Positions 33,553 through 45,486 of a DNA stretch of 64,000 bases are shown piece by piece. Each line of letters begins with the position of its first letter. Positions within the stretch are counted from its first letter, which is position 1. Source of the DNA: Ooceraea biroi (Eukaryota; Arthropoda; Insecta; Hymenoptera; Formicidae); assembly GCF_003672135.1 (NCBI RefSeq), contig NC_039506.1, positions 12,090,001 to 12,154,000 on the forward strand, written 5' to 3'. The notes under the pieces were generated by a model. It worked only from the letters and a program-made list of their open reading frames with translations, made no database searches and had not been told where the DNA came from. The position numbers were made by a program, and so were the translations under genes.

Positions 33553-35538
33553 AAAACAAAAACTGCAAGGGCCAAATAACTCCCATGGACTGGAATAATG
33601 TGATATCAAAGACATTAATGAGGCACAATGAGGAGTTGAAAAACGCGTCAAAAAATTTTAATTTATCCATGAAGATTCAAACAAATGTTATGCAGCATAT
33701 CGGCGACGTGATTGTTCGTGAAAACAAAGTAAAAGTTTATTGGGACGAGAATAAATTGGATATAAAGGAAAAGAAACAACAAGATGATACAGAAGAAATC
33801 GAAAATAATCATGTTATGCTAGAGGACAATAACAAAAACTTACCATACGCGTTAAGAGAACTCATGAATCGAGACAGCGAATTGCAAACAAGATGCGCCG
33901 CAAGTGTTAAAGAAATCAGAATGATATACGAAGATAACAAAACGGCAGAGATTCTGCTTCCAAGGATGGACAATAGTGAATGGTGGACAATGGTAAATGC
34001 TTTTAGCGGATAGTCTTATAGTATTTTTGGGTTGTAATACAAAAGTAACAAGATTGATCTTTTTAAACTGTCGTTTAACAAGTCGTCTATCTCATTTATG
34101 ATTGACATAAAAAAAATTTTGAGGTTTTCGAAATATTTCTCTATATAGCTATTTGTGCCTGATGCTATATTCAAAATCATATTTTTGAAAAGCCAAAGTT
34201 TTGACAAATCTATTCTTCTCAATGTTACAAAAAATTTCTTAGAGTTACAGGAAATTTCTTGAAAATCTAAAAACTCCCTCAAGCTTCGCGTATTATTGTT
34301 GCTATAGTTGGAAATTGTTCTAGAAAATATATATAAAAGTATATATATACTTTCTAGAATAGAAATATAGAATAGAATAGAAAGTATATACAGGGTGTTT
34401 CTAAAAGGTCTCGTCAAACTGTAACCATAGATGCTACGTATCAAAACAAAGTAAACTGTCCATATAAACATGGGTCTGGAAATGCCTCCCTTCTGAGATA
34501 ACACAAGATGAAGTCACGTACCTTCATAGACCTCTTTGGCTCAATCATTGTAGTAATGTTTTTTTTTGTTTTTTAGTTTGACGCGGGGAAAACCTGCATC
34601 AGGTTCGACCTCCGCCTTGGGGGGAGGGGCCAGGGGATATGGGGATTTTTACCATCCTAAAAACCCCGCGGTGGCCTGCCTTGAGCGAGTGGCGGAGGGA
34701 CACCGGTGTCCTCGCGCTGCTAAGCTGCCGGAGCCGCGGCGGGTCCCAAGTGGGGACTTGGGCCTGCAAGCGACATGGTCCTCGGCCAGGCGGTGGTGTT
34801 GCTGTGACCCCACACCGTCGCGACAGAATACGTTAGAGGATACGTTAGTGGGTCGTCAAAATTGCCCACCCCCGAAAGACTGGCCCGTAGGCGAGGGCGA
34901 ACTTCACGGCGTTTTCGTGAGAGATTCCGGTGTCCCTCCACCACTCGTCCGAGGCAGGCGACGGCGAGATTTTTAGAATGGTAAAAATCCCTATATTCCC
35001 CGGCCCCTCCCCCCAAGGCGGGAGTCGAACCTGATGTAGGTTTTCCTCGCGTTAAAACAAAAAAACAAAAAAAACATTACTACAGTGATTGAGCCAAAGA
35101 GATCTATGAAGTGACTTTATCTTGTGTTATCTCAGAAGGGGAGCATTTCCGGACCCATGTTTATATGGACATTTTGCTTTGTTTTGATACGTAGCATCTG
35201 TGGTTACAGTTTGACGAGACCTTTTAGAAACACCCTGTATATAAAGGATTTCAGAATTGTAACACAGAAACTAATTTTCATTACAGGTATGCATGGTAAG
35301 CGGCGTGGGAATCGTTATGTTCCTAATAGGGATTCTTGCTGTTTATGTTGTCTATACAAACATAAGGGGCCCGAGATCTCCCAATAGTAAAGATCATTTG
35401 CACCGAGATACAAGTCTAAGAAGAATGAGTAGCGAGAGAAAATTGTCCACAACTGTAATGAATCGCAACCAGCGGGTATCGCGCGCTCCACAAAGGACCG
35501 ACAGCGAAAGGAGTACTATATCTGAAAAAAGTGTTTGA
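33553..35538 (+). CDS. Putative host single-pass membrane protein, last two exons
   Basis: A possible acceptor TGTTTCAG at 33552 opens exon A (33553 to about 33993), which ends ACAATG/GTAAAT. A second acceptor, TTCATTACAG, precedes exon B (35287-35538). Joining keeps the frame: EWWTM-VCMVSGVGIVMF. Exon A is hydrophilic and charged with a Cys pair near its start (KCFSKNKNC). Exon B begins with a clear hydrophobic segment (about 20 residues, ending LAVYVVY), then a basic, Ser/Arg-rich tail ending ISEKSV. That suggests a type I membrane protein with a short cytoplasmic tail. AATAAA signals follow near 35560-35580. The family is not recognised. Upstream exons are not visible, since the DNA to the left is transposon. 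Confidence 0.45.
34391..35237. mobile_element. Foldback/MITE element inside the putative intron
   Basis: CAGGGTGTTTCTAAAAGGTC ends with TA on both sides (34389-34390 and 35238-35239). Arms of about 320 bp leave a core of roughly 200 bp. The inner part of each arm is GC-rich and holds GGTTCGAC(T/C)(C/T)C, a match to the RNA polymerase III B-box, best on the minus strand near 35020-35030. No transposase. Confidence 0.7.
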
Positions 35539-35539
35539 A

Positions 35540-35938
35540 TCAAGAGCAATAATGAATCGTATTAATAATAAATACAAAATAAATAAGTGCTCGATCGAAG
35601 TAAAACATAAAATTGAGAAATTTAATGTATTTTTTTAAAGTAAAAGAGCAAAAACCAAACGTGTTAGTTTTGTAGTCATTACAAATATCTAATTATTCAT
35701 AATATCTCTTTGTAATATGATATACGCGCGCGCGTACTGACAAATTTTATCTTACAAGGGATATTAATATGTATATAAGTAGTATGTATAAATTAAATAG
35801 TACCATCTGTACTATTATATTTACATTAAAAAATATATATACAAATGGTTTATCCAAGTTTTGTTGCTACTAATACGAAAGTACGAAAGTGGTACGAAAA
35901 AAATATAAGACATCAATTATTTTGTTTTTATTTAACAT
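35540..35938. other. 3' UTR-like and AT-rich DNA
   Basis: Probably the 3' untranslated end of the preceding gene up to about 35600, then AT-rich DNA with a short GCGCGCG run. Nothing else is seen. Confidence 0.3.
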
Positions 35939-35939
35939 G

Positions 35940-36800
35940 TTTTCGGACCAGTCACTATACTTCGCTTTTGGAATCGCCTCCAAAATCACGGTCAAAGTCT
36001 GTTGAATGTCCTGGATGATATCATAACGCTTTCAACGCCAACTTGAGTTTTAGGAGTAGTCAGAACTCACAAGGAACCAAGTCAGACAATTGTTGTGGGG
36101 TGTGTTCGAACACTGTAATACCTTTTCTGGCTAAGAAAACGCATACAATCTTATATTCGTGCGCTGATGCATTATCGTACAGAAGCGATCAAGACCCTTG
36201 CTCTTGGTATTCAAATCGAACTTAAAGAATCCTGTTCCACAAACAATTGAGTACCCAAATAATAATCAGCGTTCACTGTTTATTTGCGGTATCAATTCCT
36301 TGTGGACGATTTCTTTCGAATCGAAGAAACCGATTGAATAAATGTCTTGATTTGGATCATGCGCGCTTTTTTCGATTTCTACTCTTCTGAGCTCTGCCAT
36401 ACCATATTCTGCCATTTTATAAGTAGTTCAGTATAAGTATATTGAAAACACCATGTTTCGTCATCAGTTGCAATGTTTTTCATGAAATCCAGATCAATAT
36501 CGGCCACTCTTAACATGTCTTTACATCCTTCTCTACTCTGGTATCTTTTTGATACTTTGTTAGTGTGTGCAGTACGAAACAGATATATATCTTTTGTTTG
36601 CCAGAATATTATGTACAGTGCTTCTAAGCAAAATAATTAATTCTTGATGAATCTTGCAGACATACAGCAGTCCGATCGAAGGATTTCTAGCATGCTTTTT
36701 TGCATGTTTTCATAGATACGATTTGTTTTTCGTAGCAGTGCTCATGTAGTGTATGCGATTTCTTCTTTGCTATTACGAAATGGAGCATATTGTTAGAACA
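35940..36800 (-). pseudogene. Mariner transposase relic
   Basis: The degraded minus-strand frame gives DDETWCFQY (first Asp region, about 36450), KKARMIQIKT, TVNADYYLG, YDNASAHEY (second Asp, about 36175), then GITVFEHTPQQLSDLVPCEF at the place of PPYSPDLxPxDFF. Many stops and indels. An old copy, distinct from the intact mariner at 9.9 kb. Confidence 0.7.
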
Positions 36801-37617
36801 ATTCAAATAATTACTACTATACACATTTTTCATCATTCCATATATTTGGCTAGCTATTTGCCTAACTTAAAACAAAATTGAATTGGTCCATTGTTCCATA
36901 GTGTTTTTCGACGAGCATTGATATTATCAAATTTAACATAAAAACTAATAATGCAGACATTCTAACATGTTGAAAGTTTATGTTGTTACTTTAGCTAAAT
37001 TATCAAGCTTCATATCGCAACACGTTGTCAAGAGATAATGTTGCAGGAAAAGATTTTAAAACATTAGTCGCATCACAGCGTGGATACACCGTGTTTAGAT
37101 TAATATACTCGACCTTCCTGATGTAATATATTAACGCAAGGAATAAAGGTTCTACGTCATTGATATAAAGCTGCATAATGTGCTATTAATTAATAGGATC
37201 TTGCAGGAAAATAGCTTCTGACTAGACAAATCCCACTAAAAAACCTTACAAAGGTAAAAAATACACCAAGTACATAAAACATCCTTGTACACAACAAAAA
37301 AAACTAAATATGAAATAAATATTTAACTAGCCAAGTACTTATAATAGAAGTAATTCAATTTGAGAATTTGTAATTTGAAATTGTATTTAGACACTTGGTG
37401 TGCCCGGGTCGCATTACAACATACTAAAAAGGTAAGACAGTAGTCTTACCTTTAATCTGTACTGTACGTGTAAATTATTTGCACTAACAAGTAATGAAAA
37501 GAGATTTATAATCACTTTGCTAGTCTGCAAAACTACTAAACGTGTTTGTTTTAATATTTTCAAATAAAAAGATTTATTGGAAAAATCATGTGAAAACAGT
37601 ATAAATTTACATGAATA
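36801..37617. repeat. AT-rich DNA with one arm of an inverted repeat
   Basis: 37220-37395 is the inverted counterpart of 37946-38086 (shared CAAATTGAATT, AAGTACTTGGCTA, TTTTTTAGTGGGAT). A short perfect hairpin, AAAGGTAAGAC / GTCTTACCTTT, lies at 37427-37453. Confidence 0.5.
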
Positions 37618-37619
37618 TA

Positions 37620-37900
37620 CAGGGTGTCCCAGAATTGTGTATGAAGCGCTCGTGAGCGGGTAGAACGCATCGAACTAAGAAGAAAAGTCCTTTACCGTTT
37701 TGAAATTTTCGCAATAGTTAAAAATTATTAATTATTAAAAATCGCTATATTAGTCCTGCCTACCGCCGAATGCAAGCGCGCGGCAAGATGCGAACGCCTA
37801 GTGATCGACGTTGCTAGGCGCGCGGGGAGCTGTTTATTACAAGTGACCTGCCTAGCCATTGCCACTGCGATCGCTATGCACTCGATTGCTAGGCGGTATA
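37620..37900. mobile_element. IS630-type terminal fragment
   Basis: The single end CAGGGTGTCCCAGAATTGTG follows TA (37618-37619). The following sequence resembles the 11.4-kb family (ATTAAAAATCGC.ATATTAGTCC). No opposite end was found. Confidence 0.55.
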
Positions 37901-37993
37901 TACATATCCAATGCGACCCGAGCACGTCAATTGTTCAAATACTATTTCAAATTACAAATCCTCAAATTGAATTGCTCCTAAATACTTGGCTAA

Positions 37994-39175
37994 CTATTTT
38001 TTCATAGTTAATCTATTTGTTGTGTACAAGTTGGGATTGTTTATGTACTTGGTACATTTTTTACCTTTATAAGGTTTTTTAGTGGGATCGAAATGTCCTA
38101 AATCATTCAAAAATCCACTGGCCAAAACACCCCTGATTTCATACAAAGAGTCAATAAAACCTCCTGTTCGGAACTGAACACACCCAAATTTTATAAAATT
38201 ACGCGCTTCTTCCGAATCGTCGTCTACTCGCCAGTCACGTTGTTGGTCGTGATTAGGTGTATTTCGGGAATATTCGTAACTGGCAAACAAGGTCAATCGC
38301 TCGTGTGAACCAAGGAAACGGTCGAATAACAAGATTGTTTTCAAGCAAGCCTAGCCTTTGTCTGTGACGATCGACCCGGCCTCGTTCCCTTACGGCGTCA
38401 GTCTCAGATAGTCATTCGAGAGATACACTAGCTGAAAGTAACCGAAGTGACTGGTCTCGAGACCACCGCACAAGTATTCGGTCGCGGTTTCGCCAGTTAC
38501 GAATCCTCCTATCTTGAGCTATTGGCGGCGACTGACTCCGTCATTGCGCACTCACTCTCGTCTAAGTTCTACACCCGTCGCGCTGTGTCACTTATTGTTA
38601 ATTGGTAATCTGAGTCCATCTCAGTAACGATAGACGAAGGATCCAGGACACCACTCTGTAAACTTGAGTGTTCTTTCTCGCTTTTACAGCTGCTCGCGGC
38701 AAGATCTCCTTTCCTCGCGAACGCCGGCACCCGCCGTTGTCTAGTCGGCGAGCTACAAGATCTCCGCTCAAAATAAATAGGCAGCTAAGACGTAAACGAA
38801 GATCTCCACGGTGAACGAAACCCGCCTGCGCCTGCAACTGAATCACGATTAAGTGTAACTCGTTATTAGCATTAAACTCAACAGAAATCTAAAGACAGCT
38901 GTGTTTAATCGCTCCTGGACAAGTCCGCTCCCTCTCAGAGATTCCTTGGAATCTCGCCACGCACGTAGCTAGCTCCAGTCGGAGCTTGTCTATTCGCGGG
39001 AAACAGTTTCTATCGAGCTCGGTCCCGCACACCTCCAATCTGATGATATCGTAACAAGATTTGATGTTTTTATTCACCCAAGTACCAATCTCCAACACCA
39101 TAGACGTAATTAAGTTCTCAAAACAAATCTCAACTAACCCGATTTCTCTATCGAACATTGCTAATCAAGAGGCAA
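37994..39175 (-). other. Unassigned; one 116-residue open frame
   Basis: The minus-strand frame 38344-37994 is open but unrecognised. Its C-terminal third lies in the inverted repeat arm, so it may not be a gene. The rest (38345-39175) is of mixed composition with no supported coding region. Confidence 0.25.
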
Positions 39176-39177
39176 GG

Positions 39178-39700
39178 TAGTGTCTCGCGCCAAGTGTACG
39201 CGCAGCGTGAGAAGCAGAGTGCCTCTTTACGCTAGACGACGTTTCGAGAGAGCCTTCGATTATCAGATCTCAATAACGGCTGATCCGATCAACTTCTAAG
39301 TAGGCTGAATGGATAGCTTGGGTTCGATTTGCATAAGAAAAGTGTTTTCATTTTTCTTTTACGTGTCCTACGAGAGGAGATATTGCGATGCAAAGTTCGA
39401 AATGTAACGATTTTACGATTAAGATACTCCGTTTTCTCCTTGTCCATCAAATGAGAGCAAGGGGGCTCGCGAAAGACGAATGAAAAAAATGTGAAGTAAA
39501 TGTAGAGTCGATAATGCTAACTTCACTATCGATCAAAATCGTCACATTTCGAACTTTGCATAACTCTATAAATAAATATTTCTTTAATTTTAATCAACTC
39601 TTAATACATTTTATATGGCACGGTAGTTAAGATTAAAATCAAAGAATTATTTATAAAGTTATGCTGTTTCTAATGGTAATATCTTTTACGTTATTTGTCA
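39178..39700 (+). repeat. Dispersed repeat with foldback end
   Basis: Paralogue of 16.1-16.6 kb up to about 39425. TGCAAAGTTCGAAATGTAAC (39390) is mirrored by GTCACATTTCGAACTTTGCA (about 39541-39560). A second hairpin, TTTAATTTTAATCAACTC / AAGATTAAAATCAAAG, follows to about 39665. Confidence 0.55.
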
Positions 39701-40925
39701 CGAATTTGCACTTATTGGTCCTCCTTTTTCGGTCAACGCACTTAAGCGTTTTACTCGGAGTTTGGAGGAAGGCTTGCTAGTAACTCTGTTGTATCGCGGC
39801 CGGCAACGTTGGCTACAACTTCGGAATGTTTGTCCCCGTCAAAACCGAAAATCTTACGTATTTTGTATGCCGCGCGTCGCGGATTGCCCTTTTTCTAATC
39901 TGGCAATAGTCAGGATATGAATCCGCGATTTCTAATTGTACTAGCCGGTAAAGACAGGTCGGAGGTGAGGTCGAGGAAGTTGATCCCTTTTCAAGGTGTT
40001 CTAACTGTTGGATATAGAGGAAAGGATCCCGGTTATTCAATAGAGCAACCCTGATATTATACCGAAGTTTCTTTTCTCTGACTCTGCGTCCTCCTTTAGT
40101 GGGCATTTAAAAGACAGAAAGATTCTGATTACTTGAAAAGGATGCCTAGAAACTAGCTGGTGCCACACTCTTTGGCAGCGACAGCGTAGCAGACTGGAGC
40201 CACGCTCTTCGGCAGTGACAGTCTTATTAGCAACCTTTAGAAGGCTTCAAGTACAACTATAATATATTAAAAGAAGGAAAGAGACTTCGTTAAATACCCT
40301 GTGATTTTGAAAATACTAAAAGGTTTATTGAGGTTTATTACTTACACTGTTTTACCGTTTAACAAAACCACGTCACGGAAACTGCCTTGAAACTGACTAA
40401 GAACTGTCCTAGAGTGTGCTAACTGTGCTAAGAACTGACTTGAAACTACTGACGCTGCATGGGACCTCGCTGCCCTTTTTATACTCTGGATGAAGAGCCG
40501 TAGGGCCATTTCTAGCCGAGGTGCCCCGCAGGGGCGGCCGATGGCTATCGACGCGTCTTTAAAAGTAATCGTACAATCGAATTAAAAAAGAAAAAATTTT
40601 CGAACGATAAAAATAATCAAAATTGAGAAAAAGATCACAAATTTGCATGACTGATGACTTCTATGATGTACGTCGGACTGCGCCAATCCCATTAATTCTG
40701 ATTAAATTGATTATTTCTTATTAAAATTAACCCTACCAACTCTGATTAATGCCAAACAAACCATCCACACGAAATTCAACGTAACGTAAATTAATCTAAA
40801 CAAACCACATAATATCTGACCCAATGGGTTAATTCCCAGTTTATTCGTTAGAAAAATATTTATTTTAATGTATGTTCAATTGATGTGAAAAATAATATTT
40901 ATTTAATATTTATTTAATATTTTTT
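39701..40925. other. Unassigned region
   Basis: A 97-residue minus-strand frame (40106-39813) is not recognised. Two imperfect 50-bp units near 40150-40225 share CTCTTYGGCAGYGACAG. Otherwise AT-rich. Confidence 0.25.
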
Positions 40926-41035
40926 TCAAATAGTTGTAAGAAAACAAAAGCGACGCAAGGTGTAAGTGCTTATTAATCTATATTCACGTAGAATTCACCC
41001 GAACAACATAGAATTCACATCGAAATTGTAATTAC

Positions 41036-41068
41036 AGACGTTTGGGTCTAAACGTTAGACCATCTTCA
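41036..41068 (-). ncRNA. Hammerhead-ribozyme-like motif, mutated copy
   Basis: The minus strand reads CTGAAGATGG, a TCTAA/TTTAGA stem, then CAAACGTC. The GAAA core of the intact-looking paralogue at 54.4 kb is CAAA here, so this copy is predicted inactive. Confidence 0.35.
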
Positions 41069-42338
41069 GTGTATAAATTTTCATTCGTAGTTAATAGTCA
41101 GCATCTCGTTATCCTGTATGAGGTTATCGTCTTAAGCATAAGGTGATTTATCTCATTTAACAACTATAAACAACATCAGACTCAATTGTACATTAACAAA
41201 TTATCATTGTAGTCAAAATCGCAAACATATTCGCATACCGCACATGAAGAGCCCAAAAACGGTCTCATAAGTTATCGATGTTAGACCAACTTGTTTATTA
41301 TATATTAGAAGTTCTACAGCTCATTGTTGTCCATGCATTAAAATCCATTTCTATGGAGCAAAATAAACAAACACCAAAATAAACACCATAAATGTGAATT
41401 TGTCAAAATAATAAAATAAAATAAACTTTAAAATTCAATGCACACTCCAAAATTAAACTTTAAAGATGTACTTATAATATGTCAAATTAAAATAACTTCA
41501 GGTAAACATTAAAATTAAAACTATCAATGTTAATACGCACTCCAAAAAATAGATCTCAAAAACCATGGACAGGAATAAGCAGCCAGATGTTGTACATTGT
41601 CACTCGAGTCACAACAAAAGACTGAACACGGAGAAAATAGTCAAAGCAACCGTCACGCAAACAGACAAACAAGTCTACAGATCAAAAGGTCAACATAGGG
41701 AGCTTTCCAGCAAGGAGACACAGAGAGACACTGTGTCACACAATTGAACACAGTATAGGGGTGCTTGCTGGAACAACGTACTTTCGATAATAGTCACTAG
41801 TTCGCGCTGATGTAAATATATTTTTCTAGATCTTAACCTTACACATTTTCACATTTTATAGTTGCTGGCGAAGTACTCATACGGATAATAATACGTAATA
41901 CGGATAATATATAAACAAACAAGGTATTTTGTTTAGGAAGTAGATGTTTTTAGAGATAGAATTTTAATAATTCATTTTATTTTTTAATATAATTTACACA
42001 TTTTTTATAGCTGCTGTCTTGGATAGAAGTGCTACAGTTAAATTTTGAAAATCATTTATTTATGAAAATAAACAACGTAAGTAGAAAGAATAGAACTTTA
42101 ATAATCAACTTTATATTGTTTAATATGAATGTGAATCAAAGTTAATATCAGTAAAGTTTCCTACTTTTCTTAGTTCATAATTGTAAGATATTAGATATTG
42201 TCAAATTAATCATTTATTGTAATATATTTTATAAAATAAATTTTATTTGTAAATTATAACCTCTCTCTCTCTCGTAATTTTAACACGTAATGTAACGTAA
42301 TTTTACACTTTTATAAAACTTTTATAATTGTTTTACAG

Positions 42339-43531
42339 ATGGATATTAATAAAATAATAATTAAAATAATGGAAACAAATAATGAGAGTTCATCGAGTGA
42401 TGAATCAAGTATCAATAGATCAAGCAGTTCAAATAGCATAACATCAAGTAACGAAGAAGAAAATGATATCTTATTATTTCCTTTAATGCATTATTTAATG
42501 AGCGCTCGAAAAAGACATCGCATTGAAGATTATCTTCAGGTTGTTGATTCTTGGACAGACCAAGAATTTAAAGAGCATATACGATTAAATCGACATACAG
42601 CATTAATATTAATTGAAGAATTAAGAGTATCAGGTTATATTCCATTACATTCTTTTGGTGTAAAAGTAATATCAGCAAAGCTTAGCTTTTTACTTTTTTT
42701 GTGGTACATTGCGAACACAGAACCACTGCGAACTATGTCAGATAGATTTAATGTTTCAATTTCTTCCGTGTTTAGAGTTCTTCGACGAGTTATAGCTTGG
42801 CTTTTAACAAAAACAGATACAGTTATTAAATGGCCGCAAGGAAATGAGATTATGATGATATGTGACAAATTTTACACAAAACAAGGAATTCGTAATGTTT
42901 TAGGGGCGATAGATTCGACTCATATTCAAATTCTAAAACCTAGTAATAATGCGCGTAATTATTGTAATAGAAAAAAATTTTTTTCTATAAATTTACAAGC
43001 TGTTGTAGATGCAGATATGCATTTTACTCATATCTATTGCGGTGAACCCGGTTCTCTTCATGACGCACGTGTATTCAGAAGGTCATCTTTATATGAAACA
43101 GCTAGTATGAATAAAGAAATGTTATTTCCTGATGAAACATTTCTATTAGGTGTACGGCTTATCCGTGCTTGCAATGGCTTGTTCCACCTTTTCGAGACAA
43201 TGGACACTTGACACCTCAACAGAGGGAATTCAATTTTATGCTTTCATCTACACGAATAATTGTTGAAAAAGCGTTTGGGCAATTAAAAGGGCGATTTCGT
43301 CGCATAAAATTCTTCACTGAATATCGTGACATAACTGTTATTACTAATACAGTAGTTGCAGCTTGTATACTACACAATTATTGCATTGATAAGGATGATG
43401 CTTATGATTTTCCTGAATATATCGACAATAATTGTGTAAACATTGGAAATAATAATGAAGAACTTAATAATTTTAATTATCAAGTAGATCGCAGAATGCA
43501 GTTGTTTAACGAAATATTTGCCGTAGAATAA
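42339..43531 (+). pseudogene. Harbinger transposase (HARBI1-like), one frameshift
   Basis: Ser-rich acidic N-terminus, then the DDE_4-type nuclease: first Asp in LGAIDSTHIQI (about 42910), then NYCNRKKFFSINLQAVVDA, YCGEPGSLHDARVF, and the C-terminal Glu in VEKAFGQLKGRFRRI (about 43270). The second Asp should sit in LLGD-TAY, but the sequence reads GGTGTACG, one base short of GGT GAT ACG. The deletion (about 43150) both shifts the frame and removes that Asp. The frame resumes with AYPCLQWLVPPFRDNGHLT and ends FNEIFAVE. About 400 residues otherwise, a usual length. The donor or acceptor of any intron is not needed. Confidence 0.85.
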
Positions 43532-44055
43532 AAGTACAATAAATATAAATAAATAATATAAATAATAAAAACACACAAATTAATGTTTTTAATATAATTT
43601 ATTATTTGTTTACACAATAACTTATAATAACATTTATGCGCTATTATCACAATTATCTCTCACTTTAAATGTAAAGATTACTTATATGTCAAATACTTTA
43701 TATGTGCTTTATATGTAATAAAACAATATATAATTATTTTGTGAGCTTTATAATTATTCAGTACTCAACTTTAGGCCCATTTAAATACTAAAGTTTTATG
43801 AAATTAAAAAATTACGATTTCCAATTCTTTACACCAAAAATAAAATTGTATTTATTATCCTCTCATTTTTAAATGTGCAAAAGTAATATTACTGTTTAAC
43901 ATAAATGAATAAATACACATTAAGGTATTAGCATTAGTTAAATACTATTTAACTAAGCTAATACTAATACTATTCCTATTATTAAATAATATTAGTAGTA
44001 ACAATTTTAATAGTATTAGTAAGAACTAATACTAACACTACTAAATTTATATATA

Positions 44056-45369
44056 CAGGGTGTCCCGGGTTTTAACCGACAAACTGCGGGAGCATATTCT
44101 ACTAGTGGAAATAAGAAAAAATTCTTATATCGAGTTTGCTTAGAAATGCTTTATTACAAAGTTATAAACCAATATTGAAAAGAAATATGAGATAAGTAAC
44201 AACGGAATATAGTGTAGAATTTGGAAGGTCGAAGATGTTTATGTTATGTGCCCATTTGCAATTACGTAATTTGGGTTCATTTCGACCTATGAATGAATAT
44301 GATGATGTTCGTTCAGCTCTAAGACACCGACGACGCTCGGAAAGAATCTTAAATCTTTTTGATAATACTCCTACACAAAGTGTTCGACATGCTTCAGCTC
44401 AACTGCAGATATCACGAAACACTATTTGGAGAACATTGCGTGCTGATGACAGATTCGCATATCATTACACACCTGTACAAGAATTACTTCCAATCGATTA
44501 TCAGAAACGAGTCGAATTTTGTAACTGGTATGTGAATGCAGTAGAAAGGGACAATCTTTTCTCATCAATGATATTATGGACAGATGAAGCAACCTTTACA
44601 AGACGAGGCATATTCAATTCTCATAATAGCCATGTATGGGCTCATAATAATCCACATACTACCAGACAAAGAAACTTTCAACACGAATTTCGATGTAATG
44701 TTTGGATGGGTATGCTTCATGACCGGCTTATTGGTCCGTTCTTTTTACCTGACCGATTGAACGGAGAATCTTTTCGAAGATTCCTATCAAACGATTTGCC
44801 AATTTTGATGGAAAATGTGCCACTGCAGTTTCGTCAAAACAGCTGGATACAGTTAGACGGTTGTCTATCGCACTATGCTAGACAAGTTAGAAACTGGTTA
44901 GATGAACATTACGCTCATAGGTGGATTGGTCGAGGAGGACCGGTTTTCTGGCCTCTAAGATCGCCCGATTTAACGCCTCTTAATTATTTATGGGGAACTT
45001 TAAAAAATAAAGTTTACAGTACAGAAGTAATCTCGCTTGAAGATTTAAAGCAACGAATTACTAATTCAGTTACTGAGATGCAACAAAATTTTCAGGAATG
45101 TCGTACTGTAACAAATTCTGTACTACGTCGATGTCTAGCTTGTATCGATGTGCAAGGACAACATTTTGAAATGCGTCACTAAATCATTGCGTAGATAATT
45201 TTTATTTTTGTGAAAAAATCCGTTGTTACTTATCTCATATTTCTTTTCAATATTGGTTTATAACTTTGTAATAAAGCATTTCTAAGCAAACTCGATATAA
45301 GAATTTTTTCTTATTTCCACTAGTAGAATATGCTCCCGCAGTTTGTCGGTTAAAACCCGGGACACCCTG
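44056..45369 (+). mobile_element. IS630-type element nested in Harbinger
   Basis: Ends CAGGGTGTCCCGGGTTTTAA with inverted repeats of about 150-160 bp that are almost perfect. TA on both sides (44054-44055 and 45370-45371). 1314 bp. Confidence 0.9.
44235..45182 (+). pseudogene. Transposase with third catalytic Asp replaced
   Basis: An open frame of 315 residues without stops. First Asp in ILWTDEATFTRRG, second in QLDGCLSHYA, but the third motif reads SPDLTPLNYLWG where relatives have SPDLTPLDYFLWG. Asp is replaced by Asn and one aromatic residue is missing. The N-terminal helix-turn-helix part is shorter than in relatives, and the first 20 residues look like replaced sequence. Predicted to bind but not cut. 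Its near-perfect inverted repeats suggest it moved recently using another transposase, or decayed very recently. Confidence 0.85.
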
Positions 45370-45401
45370 TATATATATAAGTCTTATTAGTATTTAACTG
45401 A

Positions 45402-45407
<6 letters not shown>

Positions 45408-45474
<67 letters not shown>
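45408..45474. repeat. (CA)n microsatellite
   Basis: Uninterrupted CA dinucleotide run of about 33 units between the two nested elements. Confidence 0.98.

Positions 45475-45486
<12 letters not shown>

Noticed and set aside
35015..35035. tRNA gene at the B-box
   Set aside because: No A-box or cloverleaf could be laid out around it.
45408..45474. Functional Z-DNA or regulatory element at the CA repeat
   Set aside because: An ordinary microsatellite between two nested elements; nothing beyond composition supports a role.
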